Below are positions 23,056-32,998 of a stretch of DNA of 64,000 nt, one piece after another. The stretch comes from Calycina herbarum. Lineage: Eukaryota > Ascomycota > Leotiomycetes > Helotiales > Pezizellaceae. The DNA is taken from contig LLEY01000175.1 of assembly GCA_001414485.1 (NCBI GenBank), positions 1 through 64,000 on the forward strand, in the 5' to 3' direction. A model generated the notes under the pieces. That model was not told the origin of the DNA, searched no databases, and saw nothing but the letters and a program-made list of their open reading frames with translations. Within the stretch, counting starts at the first letter, position 1. Each line of letters begins with the position of its first letter. A program made the position numbers and the translations under genes.

Positions 23056-25086
23056 ATGTCGACCACGTCCTCGAGCAGTGAGGCGAATTTAACCATCTCG
23101 GCAAACCGTCGAGTCTTCTTCGCGAACGCCGTCGTGATCTTGGGGGCGTTTCAATATGGACTCGATTTCGGCCTCATAGGTGGTCTCCAAGCCATGCCCG
23201 GATTTCTCCAAGTTCGTCTCTTTCCATCCCCATCAATTGATCCCCCTTCTCACCAACAACTCCTAGGTCTTCGGTTTCCGCGCCCCAAAGACCCCAATAG
23301 GATGGAACTTAACAACTGAACGCCAACAACTAATCTCCTCCCTCATGACGCTAGGAGCCTTCGTCTCCTCGGGCGGCGCTGGCTTTCTCGCTATCAAGTT
23401 GGGGAGAAAGCAATGTTTGTGGTTAGGATGTATTCTCTGTTGGGTATCGGATGTTATCATGATGACGACGACGGATATCAAAACACTTTATGGCGGGAGA
23501 TTTTTGAATGGACTTGCGAATGGGTGTTTTATGACTTTCGCGCAGTTGTATATTCAGGAGGGGAGTCCGGCTAAGTATAGGGGTTTGTTTTTGACGGGGT
23601 TCCAGTTTAGTGTTAGTTTGGTATGTGCTTTTTTCCCCTCTGATTCGTTTGATTTTTTCGATGTTGGTGTTTTGCTGGAAGGGAACTGGACGACGAGACG
23701 AGTGAGGGAAATATACTAACAAAATAATAGGGAACGCTGGTAGGAACAATAGTAGATTGGGCCACGGCCCCCATCCCCAACAAAAACGCATACCTAATTC
23801 CGCTTGGAATAATCTACATCATACCCTTCATCATGGCAATAGGACTACTCTTCATCCCTGAATCTCCTCGTTGGCTCCTACTCCAAGGCCGTCGCGAAGA
23901 GGGAGTCAAATCTCTCCAACGACTTCGCCCAACAGGCTGGGATTGCGAGGATGAAGCTGCGGTTATTGCGGCTGCTATTGAGAAGGAATTTGAAATCTCT
24001 AGTGGAGTGGGGATTTTGGATGTCTTCAGGAATAAGATTGATAGAAGACGGACGATCATTGCGATTTGTGGGTTGACTAGTCAGGCTGCGACTGGTAGTA
24101 TGTTTATTATTGGTAAGTACCCCTCGTCTCGTCCAAATCTGAGGTTTTAAGTTAGCGAAGAGAAAAAGTACTGACGAACCTCCAGCATACAAAGCATACT
24201 TCTTCTCGATGGCCAAAGTAAAAGACCCCTTCGCAATGAGTTGCGTTCTCAGCACCATCGGACTCATAGCCCTGATGATGAACTCCCTCATCGTGATCCG
24301 CTACGGTCGTCGTCGTGTTCTTCTCATGTCTGGTCTCACAACCTGTGGAGTTCTTCAATTGATCATTGCGATTATGTATCATAAACATCCCGGCGCTCCA
24401 GTGACCGGAAAGGTTCTTGTCGCATTGTCGTGTTTATACATGATGTCTTACAATGTTCGTTCCCCCTCCTCCTCTGCCCTAACGTAACCCCATACTGACA
24501 ACCCTCTTCTCGCAGGGAATGGTATCTCCCTACGCCTGGCTCGTAGGCGGCGAAATCCCCTCTCAACGTCTCCGCTCTTACACATTCGGACTCGCCTCCG
24601 CAATAGGTTTCTTCATGGCCTGGCTAACACAATTCACTGCTCCCTACTTCATCAATCCCTCGGCTTTGAATTGGGGTCCGCGATATGGGTTCATATGGTT
24701 CCCTAGTAGTGTCATTGCAGCGGTCTGGGTCTTCTTCTTTTTGCCTGAGGCGAAGGGAAGGAAGTTGGAAGAGGTTGATGAGATGGTGAGTGGTCCCGAT
24801 TGTGCTTCGGTCTGTGGGGTAGTGTGGTGGTGGTGGTGACGCGTGGTGGTGAAAGTGAAAGTGATATGCTGACTTTGAAAACAGTTCGAGGCGAGACTTC
24901 CGGCGAGGAAGTTCAGGAAGTATGTTTGTGTTGGTCCTTTGGCGATGGCGGAAAAGTTGAGTGAGACTGAAAAAGAAAAGGTATGTCGAACTGTATAATC
25001 AATGATATGTTGACTCCGCTAATGATGCGTCCCGGAAATAGATAAATGTAGAGACAGTGGAAAGAGTGGAGACGGCTCAGAAGTAA
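23056..25086 (+). CDS. MFS sugar/H+ symporter (hexose or disaccharide transporter type)
   Basis: Plasma-membrane sugar uptake transporter of the SP family. Seven exons (23056-23211, 23267-23620, 23731-24112, 24186-24454, 24516-24785, 24885-24980, 25042-25086) give 523 residues. Family signatures appear in order: YGGRFLNGLANG after TM4, a GSPAKYRGLF segment, PESPRWLL (residues 213-220) opening the central loop, IRYGRRRVLL between TM8 and TM9, GGEIPSQRLRSY after TM10, and LPEAKGRKLEEVDEMF after TM12. Twelve membrane segments can be placed. The last two small exons encode the cytosolic tail. Substrate cannot be fixed from sequence. Neighbours (small GPI protein, hydrolase/SDR/regulator trio) give no clear clue. 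Confidence 0.92.
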
Positions 25087-25504
25087 GGCAAGGGGTTCGT
25101 TGCGGTGCTGGAGAAGGATGGCAATATGAAATTTACTTGGATTCCCATATCTACACTCGAAAATACATTGGGCAGAACTGGTTGAAGACACGTCTTGGAC
25201 TAGATGCTTTCGAAGAACTGCATGTCTGTAGTAACAGTCGACCTTCTGTTTGACAGGGGAATATATACGTCTTGTCGCACAGGGGAGGGCAGTAATAGAG
25301 AGCGAAGCTGGGCACTCACAAATGATAGTTTTGAAATGTTTTATTAGTCTGTCCCACTCCATCAACGCAATTCTTACATGCAATGGCCATGGTCGTTATA
25401 TTCCGGCATTCGTATCCTGCCCTCTAAACTCCATACATTGGTATAAGCCAAAAAAACACAACCACATCACTCCTCCCATTCCCACCTTATATCCATCCAT
25501 CACT
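25087..25504. other. Intergenic between convergent genes
   Basis: 3' ends of the sugar transporter and the GPI-protein gene. Nothing else was seen. Confidence 0.5.
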
Positions 25505-25978
25505 TCACAGCAACAACCCAGTACCAGCAAGTGTAGCTACCAAGATAACCATACCCATTCCACTGGTCAGACGATCCCCAGCAGAAGTCTTCTTAATCGT
25601 AAAGGGTCCAACAATTCCATTTGTAAAGTTCTCTGATGCCATAGTCGTAGCCAAAGTAGTCAAGTTTCCACACTCCGCATTCACAGCCTCATCGAATTTC
25701 AAGTTCAACGCCAAGAACTTCTTTTGTGCCGTATCAAGGATGGCTCGTGTAGGATCGGTGCCGGCGGGGGAGTTTTGTAAGAATGCTCCTCGAAGAGTTG
25801 AGTTGAGACCGATTGCAGTGTAGTTTGCAATTTGAGAGTACTCGGGGCAGGTTACGGAGGCTCTTGGGATGATAGCTTCGGGATTGACTTCGAATCGAGC
25901 ATCGATCGGGCTGGCGAAGATCGAGACTGGGAGGGAGAGGAGGAGGGCGAGGGAAGCGATTGGGTAAGTGAATTGCAT
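25505..25978 (-). CDS. Small secreted GPI-anchored cell-surface protein
   Basis: Single-exon gene of 157 residues from the ATG at 25978; the upstream open frame is 5' UTR-like and lacks a better start. A signal peptide (MQFTYPIASLALLLSLPVSI, cut near FASP) is followed by a compact domain of about 100 residues with two cysteines and four N-glycosylation sequons (NYT, NST, NLT, NFT). It ends with a hydrophobic tail (GMGMVILVATLAGTGLLL) without a charged end, as expected for GPI attachment. I do not recognise a named family. It probably acts in the wall or at the plasma membrane. Confidence 0.8.
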   Translation of the reverse strand: MQFTYPIASLALLLSLPVSIFASPIDARFEVNPEAIIPRASVTCPEYSQIANYTAIGLNSTLRGAFLQNSPAGTDPTRAILDTAQKKFLALNLKFDEAVNAECGNLTTLATTMASENFTNGIVGPFTIKKTSAGDRLTSGMGMVILVATLAGTGLLL

Positions 25979-27222
25979 TTTGGCGGAGGAAGAGGTTTGA
26001 TGGTTGGAGTAGAATCGAATTTTTTTGTTAATTATAAAGAGGGATATTGAACTCCAAAAATAAAAAGAGTGGCCAGCCACGAAAAAAGAATATACGAATG
26101 GAAGTGAGTGTGAGGGAGTGAGTGAGAGTAGCAAGAGGTAGGAAAAGAGAGGAAAGCAGAGGAAAACAGCGGGGACAGTAGAGGTTTATTCAAAAACAAG
26201 CCTTCTCAGACCGATCTGATGTCTCGGAAGGGCTGTGTTCCTGTGCAAAACGATCAGGGGTTCCCTGGTGAAATGACTTGACTTATCTGATGTCAAAGTG
26301 GAATCAGACGAGCATTTGGCGCATTTTGGAGGTGGAATTGTCGCCGCTTGGGCCAAAATTTAGGGTATGAAACCTTGAAGCGTCTCAGAGCCTCCTCTCC
26401 TCAGCCTCCGTGGACCGTGAGAGATACCCGAGACGGGACGTCATTGAAGAAATGCTTCTCCTTTCGGATGGCAGAAGAATTATCGGATCGAACAAGTGGG
26501 AGAAAGCGCGCGCTAATTCTGAAGGATGAAGATGTTGACGATATTCCAACACCAACATTCTGCTGCGGCAATGCGACCGACCTCCAGAGATCCAGATGCG
26601 TGGGTGATGGTAGAGCGATAATTGTGCTGTTATAAATCGAAACAGTGGTCTTCTCTCTCATTTATCCTCGTATCCCCTCGGTCGGAGTCGCGACGAAGAG
26701 CTGTTTGACGCTGCTGGTGGAGTTGGAATTGTCTTGCGGTTTTGATGCTGACTCGCATCTCGGAACATGCATCCGAAGTCACGTGATTCTCCTCGAATTC
26801 CTCACCCTTTTCTTTAGGAACCTTATTCTTTTCTTCATTTGGTTTTCTTTTCTTCATCATTCTATCCCTTCTCAAAAACCCTTGATTGGCGTTCAATCCA
26901 CTTCCTGATTTTTATTCCTCCTCTGCTGTACTGCTACTTCAGCCTGGGGAAGATGCATGTACTCGGCTGCGGATTTTCTTCCTTCCAATTATCAGTTCTT
27001 CCGGATGCATCAATATATGCAATGCAGCGAGAGTCGACCTCTTCTGGAAATGTTTGAGTAGAAATGTCCAATTGCGGTCAAACGAAGAGGGTAAGCAGCA
27101 AGCTTACAGGTTCATTCCAAACCCCACGAACTTTGTACGGCGTATTGACTATCATATAATTCTCTTTCTCATTGAAAGATGTTCATCTGCAAAACCCTAT
27201 GATCACAACGGTCTTCCATAAA
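25979..27222. other. Intergenic region between divergent genes, no gene seen
   Basis: Frames here are short and have no motifs. It should hold the promoters of the GPI-protein gene (minus) and the alpha/beta-hydrolase (plus). Confidence 0.5.
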
Positions 27223-28054
27223 ATGACTCTCCCAACCGTAGTCCTCGTCCCAGGAGCATGCCACCCCGCATCCTGCTACGACAATCTCATCCCCCACCTC
27301 CAAGCCCTAGGTTTCTCCACCAAAGCCATCAATCTTCCCAGTCTAAACCCGGTCAATCCAGAAACAGCCACCTGTGCAAAAGATGCCGAATTCATTCGCG
27401 ATGATGCGCTTTTACCATTGATTGACGAGGAAAAAGAAGTGTTGCTCGTGGGTCACTCGTCGGGTGGAGTTCCCATGAGTGCGGCTGCTTTTGGATTGAG
27501 CTCGAAAACTCGCTCGAGAGCTGAGAAGAAAGGTGGTGTTATGGGATTGGTTTATATCGCAGCTTTTATGGTGAATGAGGGCCAGGAGATGATGGCTGGT
27601 CGTGGGGGAACGGATCCGCCGTGGTTGAGAAATAACACTGTAGGTCTTATCTACTTGTTTCAATGAACTTTCAAATTAATTTCCACCCCCCCTTCAGCCT
27701 TCGCCCGGTCTTATGGTGTTCGAAAATCCCGGCGAGTTGTTTTATAACGATGTGGAACCGGAAGTAGCAGCTAAATGCGTTGATATGCTGCTTCCACATG
27801 CATACATCGCTTTTCGGTCGCCGTGTCCGACTCCAGCTTGGGCGGAGGATGACTTCAAGGGGAAGTTTGCGTATATTAAGTGTACTGAAGATCCGGCAGT
27901 ATCAGCTTCTATGCAAGCTTCTATAGTGAAAGGTACTGGTGTGGAGTGGATTGTGCAAGATATCGCTGGTGGTCATAGTCCTTTTGTTAGCAGGCCGAAG
28001 GAATTGGCTGGTATGTTATTTGAATTGAGTAAGAGATTTGCTGAATCTGAGTAG
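27223..28054 (+). CDS. Alpha/beta-hydrolase (small esterase type)
   Basis: Two exons (27223-27639, 27698-28054) give 257 residues. The start chosen is the ATG before TLPTVVLVPGACHP; an in-frame ATG at 27199 is also possible. An oxyanion-loop motif (VPGACH, residues 9-14), nucleophile elbow GHSSG (Ser79), acid Asp204 (KCTEDP) and catalytic His232 (GGHSPF) make a full triad. Size and layout match the one-domain hydrolases related to plant methylesterases. There is no signal peptide, so it is probably cytosolic. Its stop lies 20 bp from the stop of the convergent Zn2Cys6 regulator, and the SDR follows, so the three may work on the same metabolite. Substrate is unknown. Confidence 0.88.
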
Positions 28055-28074
28055 GAGTTTTAGAAGGGTTTGTG

Positions 28075-29326
28075 TTAGGAAGAGTGTTGTTGGAGTAATA
28101 GCTTGGTGTCATTGATAGTCCCCAACATTCCAGCAGTCCTATCAACCACTGTATCCCACACCATATCCTTCAACGTTACCGAAGAATTTAATCCATCAGT
28201 CTTTTTACCAACCACCCCAGCCAACTGTTCCCAGAGCTGTGACGAAAACATGGTGATCATAAACATGTACATCGCAGTTGTCGCTGTTGGTGGAATTGGA
28301 GTATTGACATCTATTCTCACTGATGGCATTTCGACTGTACCTATTTGTAGTTTCGGTAAAACTACTGCCCAGTCTCGACCAGGATGGGGTCTTAGTGACT
28401 GTTTCAAGCACCCTTGAATTCTTTGGAACACCGAATCGAATATGTTGATGAGGTGAGAGTGGCATGAAGCGAGCAGGAGTAGTGTTCCTTCATCGACAGG
28501 CAAGAGTAGTCTGTCTTGATCCAGATCCACTGTGCTCGGATTTATCAAATAAAGAGGATGGTTATGATTTTCTCCAAATGAAAGATTTCTGAGGATATCG
28601 AAGAAAGTGTTGGTGAGACTGAAAACCTCCTCAAACACTAAGAGCGTGGCTTTTTGTCTGTTTGAATCTACTATTGTTGGAAAATTCGAGAAACATTCGT
28701 GAAGTGCAACATTAAGGTCTGCTGTTTTCCGAACAATAGAACTGAGATCCTCCGCATCGACCTTTGGATATGTATTACATATCTCATGTATCTCGTTACT
28801 CGCAGTTTGATCTACTGGAGATAATGAAGCTAGGTCGGAAAAGGCATCATGATTTATGAGACCTAAATCGCTTGATTGACTAAATATACCGGACCAGTCG
28901 AAGTTCTGTTGGATAAAAGAGTCGTCTTCTATAAGGCTGCGAAAATCCGGTGTGAAAGTTTCAACTACAGGTTCAAATTAGACAACATCAGAACTGAGGT
29001 AGAAGCGAGAACCCACTTTGATCATTGATAATAGAATTGTCCAAAAATGGAGCCGAAATCCAGCCGTGGGCCGCTTCGGACCTGATCGGACTCCGACGTA
29101 TATTCAGCAACTCAGGGTTACAAATTCCACCTTGCTCACGAGCTTTTTGGGATGATCTGGGTACACGGGGACTAAATTCGCATGTGGTTTGAAGTCTCGA
29201 GCATCGCTCACACTTTTGTTGATTGGTTTTCTTGACACAGCGAAGTTTTTGTGAGTGGCAGCGGTCACAAGCCGAACGGGTCCTTCTTGTATTTATTGCC
29301 GAAGCCGAATGTGCAGAAGAAGCCAT
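28075..29326 (-). CDS. Zn2Cys6 transcription factor, AflR-like
   Basis: Two exons (29326-29017 and 28964-28075) give 399 residues. The DNA-binding domain has perfect spacing: Cys20, 23, 30, 39, 42 and 49 (C-x2-C-x6-C-x8-C-x2-C-x6-C), preceded by basic residues RRTRS. The rest shows an acidic middle and a segment LLLLASCHSHLINIFDSVFQ that I associate with AflR-type regulators of secondary metabolism. It shares a 295-bp divergent promoter with the SDR at 29622 and converges on the hydrolase at 27223. A pathway-specific regulator of its neighbours is the natural inference. Confidence 0.88.
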
Positions 29327-29621
29327 GGGTATATCCTTTATGTATTGGATACATCAATTATTGGCAAAATGATATAAGGACAATGAAACGTGAATGGGAA
29401 AAACGGATGATAAATCAAGATTCGGATTCGGCGTTTTGTCCTGCTGGTTCGGCGTTTCGCTTAAATATCCTCTTTAGGTACGATGCTTCCCTTTTACTGT
29501 TGGTTCATCTGGAATTATAAAAGCAGTACTATATGCTATTGGATCTCTCAGAATATCGGAGATCCTATACTGAGAAATTGAAATACTCTAATAACAACAT
29601 CATCACCCACAATAGCCCAAA
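29327..29621. promoter_or_regulatory. Shared divergent promoter of the Zn2Cys6 regulator and the SDR
   Basis: The direct repeat TTCGGCGTTT occurs at 29427-29436 and 29448-29457, spaced 21 bp, so both copies face the same side of the helix. An inverted repeat GGATCTC-N11-GAGATCC spans 29541-29565. A TATAAAA box (29516-29522) points toward the SDR. The CGG content of the direct repeat fits a Zn2Cys6 binding site; that the neighbouring regulator binds it is inference. Confidence 0.5.
29516..29522 (+). promoter_or_regulatory. TATA box candidate for the SDR gene
   Basis: TATAAAA lies 99 bp upstream of the SDR start codon at 29622. Confidence 0.5.
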
Positions 29622-30666
29622 ATGGTCGCCCTCTCCGCCGTTCTAGCTTCCAACGCTCTCATCCCATCTACCCTTCCCGCCGGCTTAGTCGCGCTTTTCG
29701 TGGGAGGAACAAGTGGGATCGGAGAAGTAACTCTCAAAAAGTTCGCAAGATATACCCAGAAACCACGAGCATACATAATCGGTCGTTCTCAAGAGGCTGC
29801 TGACCGCATTATTGTCGAATGCAAAGACCTCAACCCCGCCGGAGAGTTCATTTTCGTGAAGGCTGATGTGAGCTTGATTCGTGTTGTTGATGAAGTCTGT
29901 AAAGACATTAAGAAGAGGGAAAAAGTTATCAACTTGCTTTTTCTTAGTACTGGGGCTCCTATTTTCGATCGCCAAGGTATGTTTGGTGATTCCATCGGAA
30001 AAGCTGGGGACTGAGTTGACCGAAACCTGTATAGTAACCACCGAGAACCTCCATTTGCTCGCCTCCTTGGTCTACTATTCTCGATTGCGCTTCATTACCA
30101 ACCTCGTCCCTCACATCCAAAACGCCACTTCCCTCCGTCGAGTGGTAACTGTCGCGGGAGGTACGAAAGAAGGTCCCCTTGATCCGACCGATTTTCCAGG
30201 TCTTCGAATTCCAGCCGAAGATCTCAAAAGTCATCTGAGCAGTCTGATAACTCTTGGTCTCGAGAAGGTGGCTCAAACAGCACCAGAAGTCAACTTTATT
30301 CATGACTACCCAGGAACTGTGCGGACACCATTGCTGAAAAACATGCCGGAGGAAATGTTGAAAACTCTGGAGTTTGTGCCGATTGATGAGTGTGGTGAGA
30401 GACATTTGTATTTGGCTACGAGTGGACAGTTTCCAGCTGCGAAAGATGAAAGTACTCTAGTTCCGTTGCAAAGCGGGGCTGAGACTGCGGCTGGATCTAG
30501 TGGGAAGATTGGAGCTGGAGTATATTCTGTTAACAAAGAATGCGAGAGTGCAACGGGTACGGTGCTTGATCTTTTGGTTGGGCTACGGGAGAGCGGGATG
30601 GTTGAAAAAGTATGGGCACACGCTGAAGCGGAATTTGAACGCATTAAGGGAATGACAATAATGTGA
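29622..30666 (+). CDS. SDR-fold NAD(P)-dependent oxidoreductase, atypical active site
   Basis: Two exons (29622-29976, 30035-30666; intron phase 1) give 328 residues. The nucleotide-binding motif is GGTSGIG (residues 28-34), and the next beta strand carries YIIGRS, suggesting NADP. The segment LLFLSTGAP stands where classical SDRs have NNAG. The helix that normally holds YxxxK reads VYYSRLRF (residues 131-138), so the catalytic Lys is not at its usual place. This variant is common in a group of fungal SDRs found beside Zn2Cys6 regulators. It is divergent from the regulator at 29326. It could reduce a polyketide-like or aromatic intermediate; the substrate is unknown. Confidence 0.85.
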
Positions 30667-32179
30667 GGTGGTACAATTTCGGAAAGACGTTACAACAAGA
30701 GATTCATTTTAGGAATATTATTTCAGTTGTTACTATCATATCCTTCTTTCTGGTTGAGATGGAGAAGTTAATGATGATATCAAGAATTTGAAAGGATTTT
30801 TGAGAGGATATGTCCTACGAAAAGATGCTCATGATAAAGAGGATGAGGAGGGGCGGATTGCTTTGAGTGTGCTTTAATATTGCTGCTGTCACTAGGAAGA
30901 AGAGCATCCTGAGAGTAAGGTTTGAAAGTATCGGAATTTCCTCCTGTCAATTAGTAGGTGACCTACTAAAACGATGTGCAACAAAATATGCACGTCAGTC
31001 TAAAAGGGGGAATAGGGGGGCAAAGGTCACGTGGGTGGCTGGGATTTCTGCTGGCTTACAGCTGGCTTACTGGGTGCTTACTGGCTTACTCGCAAAGAGT
31101 TAGACAGTGCGAGGGTACAGATATCAACTGACCTAACCTCTTCTAGTCGAGGTCGGTGGCTACGATCAGATGATCCCAGAATTTTTTTGAAAAACTAAAT
31201 AGTAGGATAAACTATGGCATAGTTCATTCCTTTATTCAGGGTTATTTGGGGGGGGGGTTGATGAGTTGACTGCGGCGCTGCAGAAATTTGAAGACAGAGC
31301 ACGTGATATTTACTCTTCAATGCTGGGGCGTGATTTATTTTTATCCGCTCTGTACACGAAGATAAACATCAGTGTTAGTTAGTTGAAACTTTCCAGCTGG
31401 AATGATCTCATGGTGTAACATCTTTGACTCAGACATAGAGTAACTAGGTAGTACTGAGATCAGAAAAAAGTATACCGGGTTTACCAAAAATTAGAGTAAT
31501 CTCCTGGTAATATACTAACTGATAAAGGAAAATATGGTACTTGACGCTTAGCGGAAATCTTTTGTTAGGCGAATGATAAAGGGACAGTTAATGATGTTCG
31601 CTTAAGACAGGAGTCGATTGTTGATAACTTCGACATGAGACTTTGGAGGACGAAAATAATAGCAGGGAGAATAAGCGTCGATAATCTTGATGGCATATGC
31701 CGATTTTAGAAGAAAGATCTTCTAACTTAGTAATCGGTTTCTCAAGTCGGTCGTCGAGGAGTCCCCTCTCAGGGAGGGTTGGACATAGCGTATTCCCGCA
31801 ATTTCACATTCACAACCTACCGTAATCACAACCCCCGGATCAGAAACATGGTTATATCAAAATCTTGATATATTCTCCTGCCCACCCTTCCCTCCTAAGC
31901 AACTTCGTCATCCCTACTAAACAAAAGCCAAGCATCCGCAGTTTCAAGCCATTCGGCAATTCTCATCATCAGCCAATTCAATTTCCTCCCTTCAATCAAG
32001 TTTCCATAGCAGGGTGGCGGGAATGGCGTCTTATCCAAGAATTTATTTATGGTTTGCCTGAAAATATGTGAGCATAATTCATACACAAGGGGTGTCAGAC
32101 ATATGATTGCTTGTAGTATTTTAACTAACTAAATGAAGTATTAATAACCATTTGTGAGATTTTGGGATGTCATTTTTGC
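30667..32179. other. Intergenic, no gene seen
   Basis: Only short frames without motifs. A run of ten G at about 31249-31258 and short CTGGCTTAC repeats at about 31052-31090 are the only local oddities. Confidence 0.5.
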
Positions 32180-32998
32180 TTACCATGCTTGCCATTGAAC
32201 GCCCACAACGAAAGTGACTTTTCCATCAATAGAATCCTGAGTCAAGAGACCCGAGGAAGCGGCGTTGGTGCTTGTCAAACGGATCTGGGAGTTGACATTG
32301 AGGGGTAGTGCAGCACCGCAAGGAGACCAGATGGTGGAGGTAAAAGGAATCTTGTCGGAGATAAGGTAATCACCAGTGGTTGGGCCCTTGAAGTTTGTGG
32401 TTGTGGTGGCTTGAGTGGTAGCTTTTGTAAATTCTAATTAGCAATGGAAAGTTTTGAGTATGTTTACAAAACATACATCCAGAGAAGTAGTAAGTTGCGG
32501 ACTGCACTCCGTTCACACCAGAACCGAGATTAGCATAACCACGGAAATCGGTTCCAAGAATGCTGTATTGGAATCCGGAAGGATACTGGAGGTTGATGTT
32601 CAATTGACAATTGGTACGGGATGATGTGATCGGGACTCCTGGACCAATTGATGCTATGAAGCTGTCAAAGATGAGTGTGAAACTAAAGAATGTTCAAGAA
32701 TCAGTATATTGGCATATCAATTTCTAAGTAACACGACTAAGGAAATTACAGACGTCAAACGGTCCGATGAAATGAAAGATCCAACAGATCCTTGGGGACA
32801 TCCGGTTCCACCATAGGCAATTGAGGTGATGGTGACCTTAGATGGATCTGGCCCGGCTGGTGCGCTGGTTGCAGCTGGTGGTGCTGAGATCGGGGCATTT
32901 GGAAACGGAGCTTCAAGAACTGGCCCTGATCGCTCAACTGGAGAAGGGGCGGCAAAAGCCGCAGCCACGAGAGCGGCGAGAGGGAGATAGGCAAGCAT
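32180..32998 (-). CDS. Secreted DUF4360 protein
   Basis: Three exons (32998-32754, 32682-32477, 32421-32180) give 230 residues with matching phases. A signal peptide (MLAYLPLAALVAAAFAAP) and a Pro/Ala-rich linker (residues about 20-48) come first. The DUF4360 domain follows: VTITSIAYGGTGCPQGSV, then a TFTLIFDSFIASIGPG segment, NCQLNINLQYPSGFQYS, GYANL, YYFSG, the TWSPCG-like block (STIWSPCG) and a closing VQWQAW. Cysteines are placed as in the family. These proteins are abundant secreted proteins of fungi, with function unknown. A TATA box lies 103 bp upstream. Confidence 0.9.
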
